Source: Sphingobium amiense
GTDB taxonomy: Bacteria; Pseudomonadota; Alphaproteobacteria; Sphingomonadales; Sphingomonadaceae
Direction: 5' to 3'
Assembly: GCF_003967075.1 (NCBI RefSeq)
Contig: NZ_AP018664.1
Span: 620,001-684,000, forward strand
Length of the DNA stretch: 64,000 nt
Position 1 is the stretch's first letter; the number at the start of each line of letters is the position of its first letter. Under the pieces are notes generated by a model. It was not told where the DNA came from and did not search any database. It saw only the letters and a list, made by a program, of their open reading frames with translations. A program made the position numbers and the translations under genes. Positions 16,463 through 25,489 of this stretch are shown piece by piece.

Positions 16463-18325
16463 TCAGGCCGCGCCGCTGCCCGGCAAAACCGCCACGTCGA
16501 TGATTCCCGCCGGCACATCGGTGGGATGTCCGGCAAACAGCATGGCAGCGCATCGCAACAGGGCGTCGCGGCTGAAGGGCTTTGTCAGGATCATGTGCCG
16601 CTCAAAGCCGTCGGGCAGATTTTCGCGGCCATAGCCAGTGACGAAGGCGAAGGGGATCGCCGCTTCAGCCAGCGCCGCTGCAACCGTCTCCACGCTGCGC
16701 CCCTGAAGATTGCCGTCAAGCAGGGCCGCGTCGATGCCGCCATCGGCGATCGCCGCCAGCGCCTCCATCTGCGACGCGGCGATGCCGCTTACGCGCGCGC
16801 CGCGTTCCTCCAGCAGGTCGGCGATCTCCATCGCGACCAGAGGCTCGTCCTCGATAATCAGCACGGACCGCCCGGCCAGTTGCCGGTCGCTGTCGATGAT
16901 CTCGACCAGCAGCGGCTCCTCCTTCGGGCGGGGCGGCGTCACGCGGCTGATGCGGGGCGAATGGGGCAGGGTGAGCGTCCAGACGATACCGTCCTGTGCA
17001 TGATCGACCCGCGCGCTGCCGCCCTCCGCCTTGAGGCTGCGCTCGATCAGTGCGGTCCCGAAGCCTTTCCGCGTCGCCGGGAGGACCGGCGGTCCGCCCT
17101 GTTCGCGCCAGACGATCTGCAACTGGTCCGCGTCGATCCCCCAGACCAGCGACACGGACCCGGTCGCGGTGGACAGTGCGCCATATTTATGCGCGTTCGT
17201 CACCAGTTCGTGCAGGATCAGCGCGACGTGCAGCGCGAGTTCGGGGGCAAGCTCCAGTTCCGGCCCGTCCATCAGCAACTGGGTCGGGTTGACCGTGCCG
17301 ATGTCCAACTGCCCCTCGATCAGTTCGCGCAGGCTCGCGCCCTGCCAGGTCGTGCTGCTGAGCAGGGAATGCGCGCGCGCAAGGGCGTGGATGCGCCCGG
17401 TGAAGGTCGGCGCGAAATCGGATGGCCCCGACGAATGGCGCAGGGTCTGGACCGCGATCGCCTGAACCGACGCCAGCGTGTTCTTCACACGGTGATTGAG
17501 TTCGCCGATCAGCAGGCGCTGCGTGTCTTCGGCCCGCTTGCGTTCTGTCACATCGAGGATCTGGACATTCACCGACAGCAGGCGCCCCCGTCCGTCGAGC
17601 AGCGCCGAACAATAGCATTCGCAGTCGATGGTGACGCCGACCGATGTGCGCATCCGCAGCGGCTGCATCGCGCGCAACTGGCGACCGGCGATCATCTCGC
17701 CGATCAGCGCGCCGAACGCAGCGGCATCTTCCGGGTCCAGCCAGTCCAGTTCCAGCGCGCGGAAACCTGCGACCTCGCTCGCGCGCCAGCCGAACATGCG
17801 CTCGGCCCCGGCGGACCATGAGACGATATGCTGCCCCGCGTCGAACTCCACGATGGCGAGCGGGCTGTTGTCGGTATGCGCCTGATTGCGGGCGAGGGCA
17901 GCGGCGTGCTGGTCGCGCTCGCGCGCCAGTTCCTGCCGTTGCCGGAAAAGCTCCACGAACAGAGCGACCTTGGCGCGCACGATGTCGGGATCGACGGGCT
18001 TGACCAGATAGTCGATGGCGCCGCTCTCATAGCCGCGAAAGCGCCGCTGTTCGTCGCGGCCCACGGCAGTCAGGAAGATGATCGGCACGCGCCGCGTCCG
18101 CTCCGTGCCGCGCATCAGTTCGGCGAGTTCGAACCCGTCCATGCCCGGCATCTGCACGTCCAGCAGCGCGAGCGCGACATCCTCCACCAGCAGCATTTCG
18201 AGCGCCTGCGCCCCCGACCGAGCCTTGACCAGTTCGATGCCCTCACCGCTCAGAAGGGCTTCGAGCGCCGTCAGATTGTCTTCGATATCGTCGACGGCCA
18301 GGATCTTTGTTTTTTCAGGCAGCAT
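16463..18325 (-). CDS. Response regulator-PAS-HWE/HisKA_2 kinase-receiver hybrid
   Basis: 620 residues with this order: receiver 1 (residues 5-125, phospho-acceptor D56 in ALLDVQMPGMDG), PAS (about 150-280), an HWE/HisKA_2 kinase (ELNHRVKNTLASVQAIA, then an ATPase domain with HELVTNAHKYGAL), and a C-terminal receiver (VLIIEDEPLVAMEI ... ALLDGNLQG, about 490-605). Third and last gene of an operon with the hybrid kinase and CheR; its ATG overlaps the cheR end by 11 bases. The lone N-terminal receiver could take phosphate from the upstream hybrid kinase, whose output would then pass to this kinase; that route is inference. Confidence 0.9.
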   Translation of the reverse strand: MLPEKTKILAVDDIEDNLTALEALLSGEGIELVKARSGAQALEMLLVEDVALALLDVQMPGMDGFELAELMRGTERTRRVPIIFLTAVGRDEQRRFRGYESGAIDYLVKPVDPDIVRAKVALFVELFRQRQELARERDQHAAALARNQAHTDNSPLAIVEFDAGQHIVSWSAGAERMFGWRASEVAGFRALELDWLDPEDAAAFGALIGEMIAGRQLRAMQPLRMRTSVGVTIDCECYCSALLDGRGRLLSVNVQILDVTERKRAEDTQRLLIGELNHRVKNTLASVQAIAVQTLRHSSGPSDFAPTFTGRIHALARAHSLLSSTTWQGASLRELIEGQLDIGTVNPTQLLMDGPELELAPELALHVALILHELVTNAHKYGALSTATGSVSLVWGIDADQLQIVWREQGGPPVLPATRKGFGTALIERSLKAEGGSARVDHAQDGIVWTLTLPHSPRISRVTPPRPKEEPLLVEIIDSDRQLAGRSVLIIEDEPLVAMEIADLLEERGARVSGIAASQMEALAAIADGGIDAALLDGNLQGRSVETVAAALAEAAIPFAFVTGYGRENLPDGFERHMILTKPFSRDALLRCAAMLFAGHPTDVPAGIIDVAVLPGSGAA

Positions 18326-19178
18326 GGTCGAGGCCTTTCAGGTCCACCAGATTGCGTCGGTAGATTTTCTCATGATCGTCGAAGTCGGCAAAGGCGTCGG
18401 AATAGCGCGAAAAGCGGAGTGTTTCCTTGGAACCGAGGCCGAGGAAACCGCCGCGCACCAGCGATTCGCCGAACAGCCCCAGCGCCCGGTCCTGTAGCGC
18501 GCGGTCGAAATAGATGAGGACGTTCCGGCTGGAAATGAGCTGCGCCTCCGCGAATACCGAATCGCTCGCCAGATTATGTTCGGCGAAGACGGCACGGCGG
18601 CGCAGGCTCTTGTCGAAGACCGCCGCGCCATAGGCCGCCGTATAATAGTCGGACAGCGAAGCGCGCCCTCCCGCCAGCCGGTGATTCTCGCTGAACTGCG
18701 CGATCCGGTCGAGGCCGTAAATGCCCGCCTCCGCCTTTTGCAGGGCCGCCGGGCTGATGTCCGTGCAATAGAAAATCGTGCGATCCTCCAGTCCTTCCTC
18801 GCGAAACAGGATGGCGAGCGAGTAAAATTCCTCGCCATTGGCGCATCCGGCGATCCAGACCTTGAGCGACGGATAGGTCTTGAGGTGCGGGATCACCTGT
18901 TCGCGAAGGGCGCGGAAATAGGCGGGGTCTCGGAACATCTCACTCACCTGGATTGTGAGGAAGCCCATAAGGTCGGCGAACACCGCCTGATCGCGCAGCG
19001 CCAGATGCTGAAGCTGCGACAGGCTCTCGCACCCGTGCCTCTGCTGCGCGCGCGCGAGGCGGCGATGCAGTGATCCACGCGAATAGCCACGAAAATCATA
19101 ATGATAGTGGCGAAACAGCGCTTCGAGCAGAAGGTCGAGTTCCAGATCCTCGTGCGGCGCGAAATGCTCCTCGTTCAT
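18315..19178 (-). CDS. cheR: CheR-type protein-glutamate methyltransferase
   Basis: 287 residues. S-adenosylmethionine-dependent methyltransferase with the CheR N-terminal helical domain (YDFRGYSRGSLHRRLARA), a SAM motif VWIAGCANGEEFYSLAI and the CheR signature NVLIYFDRA. Start 19178 makes an ATGA overlap with the upstream hybrid kinase; an ATG at 19190 would overlap by more. No CheB methylesterase or chemoreceptor is nearby, so the substrate is unlikely to be a standard chemotaxis array encoded here; it may modify a partner kinase or act on receptors elsewhere. Confidence 0.9.
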   Translation of the reverse strand: MNEEHFAPHEDLELDLLLEALFRHYHYDFRGYSRGSLHRRLARAQQRHGCESLSQLQHLALRDQAVFADLMGFLTIQVSEMFRDPAYFRALREQVIPHLKTYPSLKVWIAGCANGEEFYSLAILFREEGLEDRTIFYCTDISPAALQKAEAGIYGLDRIAQFSENHRLAGGRASLSDYYTAAYGAAVFDKSLRRRAVFAEHNLASDSVFAEAQLISSRNVLIYFDRALQDRALGLFGESLVRGGFLGLGSKETLRFSRYSDAFADFDDHEKIYRRNLVDLKGLDHAA

Positions 19179-22100
19179 CGCGGCATCCACACACGGGTGA
19201 GGCTGAGCAGCTTGTCCACGTCTAGCGGCTTGGCCAGATAATCATTGGCCCCGGCGTCGAGGCATTCCTGCTGGTCGCGCGCCATCGCCTTTGCCGTCAG
19301 TGTGATGATGGGCAGTGTCCGCCCCCAGTCTCTTGCGCGAATCTCTCGCGTGGCCGTGAGGCCGTCCATTTCCGGCATCATCACGTCCATGAGGACAAGA
19401 TCGACCGGCTCCGCCAGCCCGCGCGCGGACTCGTCGAGCGCCTGCAACGCTTCCCGCCCGTTGCGCGCGATGCGGACATTGGCGCCGTGCGGTTCGAAGA
19501 TGGCGGTCAGCGCATAGACGTTGCGGATGTCGTCCTCGACGACGAGGATATTGCGTCCGTCGAGCGCCGCGTCGCGGTTCAGCGACCGGGCGATCAGTGC
19601 CTGTTGCGGCTCGGGCAGGTCCGACACGACCTGATGCAGGAACAGAGTGACTTCATCGAGCAGACGCTCGGGGCTTTTGGCGCCCTTGACGATGATCGAC
19701 TTGGAATAGCGCCGCAGCCGCATTTCCTCGTCCGGCTCCAGATCGCGGCCGGTATAGACGATGACCGGCGGAAAGCCGACCGCTTCGTCGCCCGACAGCC
19801 GATCCAGCAGATCGAGACCTGACGCGTCCGGCAGGTTGAGGTCGAGCACCATGCAGTCGAAGGTTTCCTGCGCCAGCATTTCGACACACTGCGCCGCGCT
19901 ATGCGCTTCGACGGTCTCCACATCGCGCGATCCGAGCAGCAGCTTCACGCTCTCAGCCTGTTGCGCGTCGTCCTCCACCACCAGCACGCGGCGGACGCGC
20001 TGCGCCATGCGCGCTTCCAGCCCCTCCAGCATGTCGATCAGCGCCTCGCGCTTCACCGGCTTGAAGAGATAGCCGATCGCGCCGCTCGACAGCGCGGCCT
20101 GACTGTCGTCGTCCACCGACACCACATGCACCGGAATGTGACGCGTGCGCACGTCGCGCTTGATCCGGTCCAGCACCGACAGGCCGGTATGATCGGGCAG
20201 GTTCATGTCGAGGATGACGGCGCTCGGCACATATTGCCGCGCCATCAGCGCGCCTTCGTCGGCCGTCCCCGCGATCAGGCACTGGAAATTCAGCTCATGC
20301 GCAACATCGCAGAGGATGCGGGCGAAGACGGGATCGTCCTCCACGATCAGGATGACGCGGGAATCGCCCGACAGATGCTCGCGGTCGTCCTGCGCCCGAG
20401 CGCTCGAACGCGGACGGCCCGGCTTGGGGTTGGACGGCGGCGCGCGAAGGGGGGCAGAAGTCGCAACCGGCGCTGCCGCCTTAACCATGTCGGGCTGAAA
20501 GATTTCGGGGAGGACGAGCGAGAAGGCGCTTCCTTCGCCCGGCACGCTCTCGACCGTTACTTCGCCGCCCAGCAGGCGGGCAAGTTCGCGGCAGATGGAA
20601 AGGCCAAGGCCCGTGCCGCCATATTTGCGGCTGATCGTCCCGTCGGCCTGCCGGAACGCCTCGAAAATCACCTGCTGCTGTTCGGCCGGGATGCCGACGC
20701 CGGTATCCTTCACCGTGAAGGCGACCCGCCCGTCCGTCTGCCGGGCAATGGCGAGCGTGACGGAGCCCGCCTCGGTGAATTTAACGGCGTTCGACAGGAA
20801 ATTCTTGAGCACCTGTTCGATCCGCTGGGGATCGCTTTCGATCTCCTCGGGGGCATCGGCCTCCGCGTCGATAGTCAGCGCCAGCCCTTTCGCCTTTGCG
20901 GCTGGTCCGAACACGTCGGCCAGCTTGCCGGTGAGGGCCGCGATCCGCATCCGGCGCGGCTGCAACTCCAGCTTTCCTGCCTCGATCTTCGAAATGTCGA
21001 GAATGTCGTTGATGAGCGTCAGCAGGTCGTTACCCGACGATTCGATCGTCTCGGCAAAGCGCACCTGTTCCCCGCTGAGATTGCCCGCACGATTTTCGGC
21101 GAGCAGCCGCGCCATGATGAGCAGCGAATTGAGCGGGGTGCGCAGTTCGTGGCTCATATTGGCGAGGAATTCTGACTTGTATCGGCTGGCCTGTTCCAGT
21201 TCGTTCGCCTGCGCCTTCAGCGATCCCTGAGTGCGCGACAGGTCGTCGCGCTGGATTTCCAGTTGTCTCGTCTGTTCTTCCAGTTGGACGTTGGTCTGTT
21301 CCAGCTCCGCCTGCTGCGCTTCCAGCCGGGCGGCGGCTTCCTGAAGCTGGCGGCTCTGCTGTTCCAGTTCCTCGTTATTGGCGCGCAATTCCTCGCTCTG
21401 CGCCTGCAATTCCTCCGCCTGCTGCTGCGTTTCCTCCAGCAGTTCGCGCAGCCGCGCGCGATATTTGCCAGACCGGATCGCGACCCCGAGTTGCGCGCCC
21501 ACCTGCGCCAGCAAAGCGCGCGCGTCCGGCCCGATCCGCCTGCGCAGGCCCAGTTCGATGACGGCGTTGACGGTGCCGTCCGCCTCGGTCGTGGCGATCA
21601 GGAGAGTGTCCGGCTTTGCAGCCCCCAGAGCCGATCCGTAGGACAGATACCCGTCCGGCACATCGTCGATCAGGAAGCTGCGCCGGTCGCTGGCGGCCTG
21701 TCCCAGCAGACCTTCGCCCACGTCGAATCGCTCGGGCAGATTGGCGTCCGCCGGCACCGCATAGGTCGCGTGACGGCGAAAGCCCTCGCCATTGGCGATG
21801 TAGAGCGCACCGGCCTGTGCATCCAGATAGTCCGCAAGGAAGGTCAGGGCGCTGCCCGCGAGCCGGTCCAGCGGCTGCTCTCCCCCCACCGCGCGCGCCA
21901 GCCCGACCTGCCCGTTCCGCAGCCATTCGGCATGGGCGATGGCCTGACGATTGCGGATGAAAAGAAAGCCGATGGCGGCCAATATCCAGAAGATGACGGT
22001 CGCCAGCGTCCGGTTCGCGATCGCCAGCGACGGATCGACGCCGACAGGCGCCAGAAAAAATCCGACGACGGTCAGCAGCGTTGCCGCCGCCGCCGTGGCC

Positions 22101-22282
22101 AGCGGCGCAGCCCTGTGCGGAGCGGTGAAGGCGAGGACGACCGGCAGCAGATATGCCGCCCATACTGCCGTGCCGAGGGGAAAGACCAGATCGGCGGCGA
22201 AGGGCAGGGCGACCATCACGGTCAGGCCGCCATAAATCCAGGGAGTGAGACGCGCGCTGCTGCCGTTTTCGATATTGTTCAT
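19175..22282 (-). CDS. Membrane hybrid histidine kinase with three receiver domains
   Basis: 1035 residues. Four predicted membrane segments (about 15-110), a GAF sensor (135-270), a long Gln/Glu-rich coiled coil (273-366), HisKA with H378 in FLANMSHELRTPLNS, an ATPase domain (GGTGLGLSICRELARLLGG), then three receivers with acceptors in VILDMNLPD, MVLDLNLPD and VLMDVMMPEMDG. First gene of the operon followed by cheR and the REC-PAS-kinase-REC gene with overlapping ends. Start 22282 is chosen at MNNIENGSS just before the first membrane segment; no good ribosome site is seen. Signal unknown; the GAF and membrane regions suggest a cytosolic ligand plus membrane state. Confidence 0.9.
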   Translation of the reverse strand: MNNIENGSSARLTPWIYGGLTVMVALPFAADLVFPLGTAVWAAYLLPVVLAFTAPHRAAPLATAAAATLLTVVGFFLAPVGVDPSLAIANRTLATVIFWILAAIGFLFIRNRQAIAHAEWLRNGQVGLARAVGGEQPLDRLAGSALTFLADYLDAQAGALYIANGEGFRRHATYAVPADANLPERFDVGEGLLGQAASDRRSFLIDDVPDGYLSYGSALGAAKPDTLLIATTEADGTVNAVIELGLRRRIGPDARALLAQVGAQLGVAIRSGKYRARLRELLEETQQQAEELQAQSEELRANNEELEQQSRQLQEAAARLEAQQAELEQTNVQLEEQTRQLEIQRDDLSRTQGSLKAQANELEQASRYKSEFLANMSHELRTPLNSLLIMARLLAENRAGNLSGEQVRFAETIESSGNDLLTLINDILDISKIEAGKLELQPRRMRIAALTGKLADVFGPAAKAKGLALTIDAEADAPEEIESDPQRIEQVLKNFLSNAVKFTEAGSVTLAIARQTDGRVAFTVKDTGVGIPAEQQQVIFEAFRQADGTISRKYGGTGLGLSICRELARLLGGEVTVESVPGEGSAFSLVLPEIFQPDMVKAAAPVATSAPLRAPPSNPKPGRPRSSARAQDDREHLSGDSRVILIVEDDPVFARILCDVAHELNFQCLIAGTADEGALMARQYVPSAVILDMNLPDHTGLSVLDRIKRDVRTRHIPVHVVSVDDDSQAALSSGAIGYLFKPVKREALIDMLEGLEARMAQRVRRVLVVEDDAQQAESVKLLLGSRDVETVEAHSAAQCVEMLAQETFDCMVLDLNLPDASGLDLLDRLSGDEAVGFPPVIVYTGRDLEPDEEMRLRRYSKSIIVKGAKSPERLLDEVTLFLHQVVSDLPEPQQALIARSLNRDAALDGRNILVVEDDIRNVYALTAIFEPHGANVRIARNGREALQALDESARGLAEPVDLVLMDVMMPEMDGLTATREIRARDWGRTLPIITLTAKAMARDQQECLDAGANDYLAKPLDVDKLLSLTRVWMPR

Positions 22283-22460
22283 GTCAACAGGGGTCGGCGC
22301 GACCGGATGATCGCGATCCGACCCAAACCCCCTTTTCGAAAAGATAAGCCGATCGTGCGTTTGCGCGCACGAACGCGCTGCTGCGCCGGATGGTTCCCGC
22401 GCTGCGCAATGTTTTGCGCAAGGCTGTTCACCGCGGCGGACTTTCCTTACACGCACCTGC

Positions 22461-23234
22461 ATGGCTGCTCAGAAGGAAGATGCGCCGGGCCGGCCGGCGG
22501 CGACTCTCGTGATCCTGCGCGATCGCGCCGGGGCGCCGCCCGATCTGCTGATGGTGGAACGCGCCGCGTCGATGGCGTTCGCGCCGAGCGCTCTCGTGTT
22601 CCCCGGCGGTGCTGTCGATGAGGATGATGCTGTGCTGGCATCGCGTTTTCATGACGGCATCGACGCGGAGGACGCCGCCGCGCGCGTCGCCGCCATCCGC
22701 GAAACCGTCGAGGAAGCGGGGCTGGGCGTCGGGATTGAGGGGGCTGATGCCGCAACGGTTCTTCGGCTGCGCGACGGGCTGCATGACGGAAAGCTATTTT
22801 CGGGGCTTCTGGCCCGGCACGACCTCAAGCTCGACCTGGCGGCGCTGACGCCCTTCGCCCGGTGGCACCCCGCGCCGTTCGACGAGGCGAGGCGGGTCTT
22901 CGATGCCCGTTTCTACCTCGCGTGCGCGCCGTTGGGGCAGGTGGCCAGCGTCGACACGACCGAGAATGTCCGGCTGCTATGGGCCGCCGCCAGCGAGGTT
23001 ATCGACCAGTGCGACCGGGGAGAGGGGCGGATCATCTACCCTACGCGCCGCAATCTGGAGCGGCTGGCGCTATTTTCCTCCTTCGCGCAGGCGGTCGACC
23101 ATGCCGCCGCTTTCCCGGTCGAGAAAATCCGTCCGTGGCGCGAGGAGCGGGACGGGGTCGTGCATTTATGTATCCCCGATCATCTCGGCTATCCTGTCAC
23201 CGCGGAACCAATGGCGCAGGTCCAGCGTGCTTAG
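22461..23234 (+). CDS. NUDIX hydrolase (NUDT19-like)
   Basis: 257 residues. The NUDIX box is recognisable in diverged form (RVAAIRETVEEAGLGVG, about residues 75-91), with the RExxEExG catalytic core intact. The preceding LVFPGGAVDEDD is the family's conserved strand. Length and layout fit the NUDT19/CoA-diphosphatase-like group, so hydrolysis of a CoA derivative or other nucleoside diphosphate is likely; the substrate is not shown by sequence. It diverges from the hybrid kinase operon and is followed 3 bases later by the extensin-like gene, so the two form an operon. Confidence 0.85.
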   Translation: MAAQKEDAPGRPAATLVILRDRAGAPPDLLMVERAASMAFAPSALVFPGGAVDEDDAVLASRFHDGIDAEDAAARVAAIRETVEEAGLGVGIEGADAATVLRLRDGLHDGKLFSGLLARHDLKLDLAALTPFARWHPAPFDEARRVFDARFYLACAPLGQVASVDTTENVRLLWAAASEVIDQCDRGEGRIIYPTRRNLERLALFSSFAQAVDHAAAFPVEKIRPWREERDGVVHLCIPDHLGYPVTAEPMAQVQRA

Positions 23235-23237
23235 GCG

Positions 23238-23963
23238 ATGCGCCGCCTGCACCTGATCGTCCGCCGTATCCTGATCCTCGCCGTCATCCTCTTCCTGCTA
23301 TTGCTGGCCTTTGGGTGGCTACGGCAGCGGCCGCAGGATCTGCCCTGGACGCCGCTCGATCTGTCCCAGCCCGTCGGCTTGTTCACCGGGCGAAAGCTCG
23401 CCGCGCTGACGCAGCAGCCAGCCTCGTGCAAGGCGCTCCTCGACAGCGCGGGCGTCGACCATGTTGCCCTCCATCCCGGCGGATCGGGCCAGTGCCGATA
23501 TTCCGACGCCGTCCGTCTGCGCAGCGACCGGGACGCCATCGCCCTGTCGCCAGCCTCGGTCGCACCGTCCTGCCCGGTCGCCGCCGCGCTAAAACTCTGG
23601 GAATGGCACGTGGTCCAGCCCGCAGCCCAGCGCTTCTACGGTCAGCCGGTTCGCGGCATCCGCCATTTCGGCAGCTATAGCTGCCGCCGCCTCTATGGCC
23701 GGAGTCAGGGCGATTTCAGCGAACATGCCACCGCCGACGCCATCGACATCGCGGCCTTCGTCCTGCGGGACGGGCGAAGGATCAGCATCGTGTCAGACTG
23801 GAAAGGGCAGGGGAAAGACGCCGCTTTCCTTCGCGAAGTGCGCGACGGCGCCTGCGATCTCTTCTCGACGGTGCTGTCCCCGGATTACAACGCCGCGCAC
23901 CGCGACCATTTCCACCTCGATCAGGCGGAACGCGGCGCGACCGGCTGGCGCGCCTGCCGCTGA
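23238..23963 (+). CDS. Extensin-like C-terminal domain protein, membrane-anchored
   Basis: 241 residues. An N-terminal membrane anchor (ILILAVILFLLLLAFGWL, about 11-28) is followed by an 'extensin-like C-terminal' domain, typical of sphingomonads and rhizobia. Conserved His/Asp clusters are SEHATADAIDIAAF and HRDHFHLD, arranged as in DD-/LD-carboxypeptidase-like metal sites, with paired cysteines. A periplasmic cell-wall role is likely, but no activity is established for this group to my knowledge. Start is 3 bases after the NUDIX stop. Confidence 0.85.
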   Translation: MRRLHLIVRRILILAVILFLLLLAFGWLRQRPQDLPWTPLDLSQPVGLFTGRKLAALTQQPASCKALLDSAGVDHVALHPGGSGQCRYSDAVRLRSDRDAIALSPASVAPSCPVAAALKLWEWHVVQPAAQRFYGQPVRGIRHFGSYSCRRLYGRSQGDFSEHATADAIDIAAFVLRDGRRISIVSDWKGQGKDAAFLREVRDGACDLFSTVLSPDYNAAHRDHFHLDQAERGATGWRACR

Positions 23964-23967
23964 AGCC

Positions 23968-25488
23968 TTACTGGCCGAAACCCGCCTGCCGCGCGACGGC
24001 AACAGCTTCCCGCGCTGCGGCCAGCAGCGCGCCGCTTTTCGCCTCGCACTCGCGCTGTTCATATTCCGCAGTGGAATCGGCGACGATGCCGGCCCCCGCC
24101 TGCACATGCATCACGCCGTCCTTGAGGACGGCGGTGCGCAGGACGATGCAACTGTCCATGTTGCCGTCCGGCCCGAAATAGCCGACTCCGCCCGCATAGG
24201 CTCCGCGCGTTTCCGGTTCCAGTTCGGCGATGATCTCACAGGCGCGGACCTTGGGCGCGCCCGACACTGTCCCCGCCGGGAAGCCCGCGAACAGGGCGTC
24301 GATGGCGTCTTTATCCTCCGCCAGCCGCCCGACCACGTTCGACACGATGTGCATGACATGGCTGTAGAATTCGACCGAATAGCTTTCCGTCACCGTCACC
24401 GACCCCGCCGCCGCGACACGGCCGACATCGTTGCGCCCAAGGTCGAGCAGCATCAGATGCTCTGCCCTTTCTTTGGCATCGGCCAGCAGGCTTTCGCGAT
24501 TGGCGGCGTCCTCCACAGCGGTTTTTCCGCGCGGGCGCGTGCCTGCGATGGGCCGGATCGTGACTTCCCCATCGCGCGCCCGCACAAGGATTTCGGGACT
24601 CGATCCGATCAGCGCGAAGCCCGGCAGGTCGAGATAATAGAGGAAAGGCGACGGGTTGATCCGCCGCAAAGCGCGGTAGAGCGCAATGGGCGGCAAGGTG
24701 AAGGGGCTGGTGAAACGCTGCGCCAGCACCACCTGAAACACGTCGCCCGCCACGATATAGTCCTTCGCGCGGTCCACCATCTGCGCGTAGCGGCCCGGCG
24801 CAAGCACGGGCTCCACATCGACATCGGCGATCTCAGCGGGCGCCGCGACGGCGGGGAGGGGCGCGGCCAGCTTCGCCGCCGTCGCGTCGATCCGCTCCAG
24901 CGCCGCGTCGATTGCCCTGTCGGCATCGGCAAAGCTGCCTTTCCAGATCGGCGATACGAGATAGAGCTGATCCGCCAGCCGGTCGAAGATCAGGATGACG
25001 GTCGGCCGCACGAACAGCATGTCCGGCACGCCGATGGGATTGGGGGCGGGGCGGGGGAGCTTTTCGACCAGCCCGACCGTCTCATAGCCGAAATAGCCGA
25101 CGAGGCAGGCGAGCGCTGCGGGAAGCTGCGGGTCCATCGCCGCCCGGCATTCCGCCACCAGCGCGCGCAGCGCTGCGAGTGCGCCGCCCTGTTCGGGGGA
25201 GAAGGCGTCGCGGTCGGTCGCCCACTGGCGGTTGATTTCCGCCGCGTTGCCCTGCGCGCGAAAAACGAGATCGGGGGCGAGGCCGATCAGGCTGTATCGC
25301 CCGCGCACCGCGCCGCCCTCCACCGACTCCAGCAGATAGTCGCCCCGGTCTGGAACGAACAGTTTGAGCGCTGCCGAAATGGGGGTGTCGGTGTCGGCGA
25401 TCTGCCGCCGCCACACCAGCGCGGATTCGCCCCGCGACAGTGCCGCGCGGGCGCTTTCGACGCCGTCTGTCGCCCCCGTCGCCGCCAT
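23968..25488 (-). CDS. trpE: Anthranilate synthase component I
   Basis: 506 residues. Converts chorismate plus ammonia (from the TrpG glutaminase) to anthranilate, the first committed step of tryptophan synthesis. The tryptophan feedback-site motif is present (YLLESVEGG), and the chorismate-binding C-terminal half is complete: IRPIAGTRPRGKT, LMLLDLGRNDVGRV, FPAGTVSGAPKVRA, AGAGIVADS. The start is one base after the ppiD stop, so the two are co-transcribed and translation may be coupled. trpG is not directly next to it in this window. Confidence 0.95.
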   Translation of the reverse strand: MAATGATDGVESARAALSRGESALVWRRQIADTDTPISAALKLFVPDRGDYLLESVEGGAVRGRYSLIGLAPDLVFRAQGNAAEINRQWATDRDAFSPEQGGALAALRALVAECRAAMDPQLPAALACLVGYFGYETVGLVEKLPRPAPNPIGVPDMLFVRPTVILIFDRLADQLYLVSPIWKGSFADADRAIDAALERIDATAAKLAAPLPAVAAPAEIADVDVEPVLAPGRYAQMVDRAKDYIVAGDVFQVVLAQRFTSPFTLPPIALYRALRRINPSPFLYYLDLPGFALIGSSPEILVRARDGEVTIRPIAGTRPRGKTAVEDAANRESLLADAKERAEHLMLLDLGRNDVGRVAAAGSVTVTESYSVEFYSHVMHIVSNVVGRLAEDKDAIDALFAGFPAGTVSGAPKVRACEIIAELEPETRGAYAGGVGYFGPDGNMDSCIVLRTAVLKDGVMHVQAGAGIVADSTAEYEQRECEAKSGALLAAAREAVAVARQAGFGQ

Positions 25489-25489
25489 C

